23,409 bases of DNA from JAFASC01 sp034669525 (GTDB taxonomy: Bacteria > Pseudomonadota > Alphaproteobacteria > Rhizobiales > Beijerinckiaceae), in NCBI GenBank assembly GCA_034669525.1, contig JAXDNH010000022.1, forward strand, positions 1 through 23,409, read 5' to 3'. Under the pieces are notes generated by a model, which saw only the letters and a program-made list of their open reading frames with translations, had not been told where the DNA came from and made no database searches. The stretch's first letter is position 1. Every line of letters starts with the position of its first letter. Shown here one piece after another: positions 21,969 through 23,409 of this stretch. Position numbers and translations under genes: made by a program.

Positions 21969-23409
21969 TCTAGCTGCCCGTAAGGAACCGGCTCGCCGAA
22001 GAGCGCCGCGACGAGGCCGTGCGGCGCGGCTGCTTTTGCGTGCGCTCGCGCCGTGAAGCGCACGATCTTTTCGCGCCCTGGCGCCAGATGGAACCAGTCG
22101 TCCTCGGGCCGGAAGCCGGCATCCTCGATCCGCACGGATTGTGCGAACGAGAAGGCGCGCAGACGCAGCTGCCAGGTCTCGTCGTCCTGCTCCAGGGCTA
22201 CTGCTAGTGCGCCGGTCGCCGGCAGTGCGGCGCGGCCGAGCGGGAAGTGAAAGGCTTCGGTAATTAATTCGCCGGCAGGGGCGGCAAGCGTTGCGATCGT
22301 GACATCATGCGACGGCGGGCCGAAGCGGTAGGCGTATGTCATGTCGAAGAACGCCCCGAAGAGATCGACATCCGGAATCGCAATCGTGCTGCGCGGGGCG
22401 AGCGTGACGTCCCGCTGTCCGCGCATGACGCTGGTCGTGCCGTCCTTCAGGCATTCGAGCGTGACCACCGCCTCGATTGTTTCCGCGGTATCGTTGATCA
22501 GATGCAGCATGAGTCCGTTCACGCCCTCATCGATGAGAACGAGCTGCGCCGGCCGGAACGCGCGCCTCAGCGCATACCAGGCCGATTTCGGCTCGCCGCG
22601 CCAGTCGAGCACGCCCCAGCCGGATGACGGCCAAAGGTCTTTGAAAAACCAGACGAGCCCGCCGCGCGTCGGCGAGCCGGCGCGGCGCCATTCGGCGAAC
22701 GTCGCCTCCATGGCTTCGGCGACCGCGGCGCGGCCGAGATTGAGATAGAGCGCCGGATCACGCGTGCGGAGCCCTTGCGCATCGACCGCGTAAAGATCCT
22801 CGACATAGTGATCGCGCACCTGCTCGAAATCCTGCGATGCGCCCCAATCGCGCGGAATGCGCGCGTCCCATAGTGGGGTGGCGAGCGGCTTCCCGCCGAA
22901 ATCGCGCGCGACGCTCGCCGCGTCCGGCACATTGGCGAAGCCGAGACATTCGGAAGCAAAGCGCACCTCGGCGCGGCGCGCATCTTCGAGCGGCCGGCGA
23001 TAAGCGCCGACACCATAATAATGCGAGACACCGCTATTCACGTGAAAGGGCAGGGCACCGCCCGACGGCGAGTTCTCGACATAAGCGCAGTCGGGCCGCA
23101 TCTCGCGGGTGATCGCCGGTAAGATCTCGTCAAACAAAGGTGAGCGCCAGCTTTTTTCCGGCACGCCCATCATGGCGGCCTGCTGATGGACTTCGCTGCC
23201 GCCGCAGAGCACCGCCAGCGCCGGTGAGGCCTGCGTGCGATCGACAAAGGCCCGCGCTTCCTGCTCGACGAGATCGCGGAACCCCGGATCGCCGATGGGA
23301 TAATCGAAATTGGCGAACTGAAAATCGTGCCAGACGAGAATGCCGAGCTCGTCGCAGAGATCGAAGAACGCGTCGCTCTCGTAGACCATCGTGCCGCCGA
23401 CGCGCAGCA
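21965..23409 (-). CDS. Glycoside hydrolase family 2 protein (beta-mannosidase-like), C-terminal part
   Basis: The frame is open to the right edge, so the 5' part is missing; about 481 codons are visible. LRVGGTMVYESDAFFDLCDELGILVWHDFQFANFDYP is the classic region before the active site of GH2 beta-mannosidases. The expected acid/base glutamate lies in VLCGGSEVHQQ (codon at 23192-23194), and the expected nucleophile in VRFASECLGF (codon at 22949-22951). GWGVLDWRGEPKSAWYALRRAF and a C-terminal beta-sandwich follow. Such enzymes cut terminal beta-mannose or related sugars; the substrate here is unproven. The residue before the acid/base Glu is Ser where clan GH-A enzymes normally have Asn. The internal Met at 23389 is not the real start. 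Confidence 0.85.
   Translation of the reverse strand, partial: LRVGGTMVYESDAFFDLCDELGILVWHDFQFANFDYPIGDPGFRDLVEQEARAFVDRTQASPALAVLCGGSEVHQQAAMMGVPEKSWRSPLFDEILPAITREMRPDCAYVENSPSGGALPFHVNSGVSHYYGVGAYRRPLEDARRAEVRFASECLGFANVPDAASVARDFGGKPLATPLWDARIPRDWGASQDFEQVRDHYVEDLYAVDAQGLRTRDPALYLNLGRAAVAEAMEATFAEWRRAGSPTRGGLVWFFKDLWPSSGWGVLDWRGEPKSAWYALRRAFRPAQLVLIDEGVNGLMLHLINDTAETIEAVVTLECLKDGTTSVMRGQRDVTLAPRSTIAIPDVDLFGAFFDMTYAYRFGPPSHDVTIATLAAPAGELITEAFHFPLGRAALPATGALAVALEQDDETWQLRLRAFSFAQSVRIEDAGFRPEDDWFHLAPGREKIVRFTARAHAKAAAPHGLVAALFGEPVPYGQLE

Overview
The window is a GC-rich stretch with dense gene packing. Gene content and family types point to an alphaproteobacterium, most likely of the Hyphomicrobiales (Rhodopseudomonas/Bradyrhizobium-like or Beijerinckiaceae-like). 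The main clues are an HWE-family histidine kinase, a DUF3775 protein, small Hyphomicrobiales-type secreted peptides, abundant Liv-type importers, and promoters with the GGAAC-N16/17-CGTT signature of the alphaproteobacterial general-stress sigma factor EcfG. The species call is inference. I saw no rRNA, tRNA, insertion sequence, phage gene or CRISPR array, and no dedicated transcriptional regulator gene.

Layout. At the left edge lies the N-terminus of aminopeptidase N (minus, runs off the window), divergent from a YjlB-like cupin. A small putative secreted protein follows, tail-to-tail with a CDF metal transporter that has an unusually long cytoplasmic tail. Next come glyoxalase I and an amidase-signature hydrolase as a pair. 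A minus-strand Tat-signal peptide gene with an Arg/Trp/Tyr/Gly tail follows, then a complete TRAP transporter operon (dctP-dctQ-dctM) and a trehalose-6-phosphate phosphatase. From about 9 to 13.8 kb is a stress-flavoured block: an uncharacterised 102-aa protein, DUF3775, a soluble triple-PAS HWE histidine kinase, two tandem DedA membrane proteins and a small Pro-rich periplasmic protein. Two genes here carry perfect EcfG-type promoters and others carry near matches. From 13.77 to 18.4 kb is a minus-strand branched-chain-type ABC importer in the order livG-livF-livK-livH-livM. From 18.5 to 21.0 kb is a minus-strand SsuABC/TauABC-type importer. Then come a GlsB/YeaQ-type membrane protein and, translationally coupled, a family 2 glycoside hydrolase (cut by the right edge) with a hotdog thioesterase.

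How they fit together. The window is a housekeeping and nutrient-uptake neighbourhood (three independent solute importers) with a general-stress cluster in its middle. The most interesting regulatory feature is the 213-bp gap before the histidine kinase. It holds a perfect EcfG promoter followed by two stem-loops, the second with a T-tail, before the kinase start codon. That arrangement would fit either a stress-induced small RNA or a leader attenuator. HWE/HisKA_2 kinases are the known inputs to the PhyR-NepR-EcfG cascade, so this could be a feedback loop, but PhyR, NepR and EcfG themselves are not in the window.

No intergenic gap exceeds 300 bases. The longest are 4990-5234, 10009-10221 and 9022-9229; in the last I see only a short palindrome (9034-9043) and no convincing promoter.
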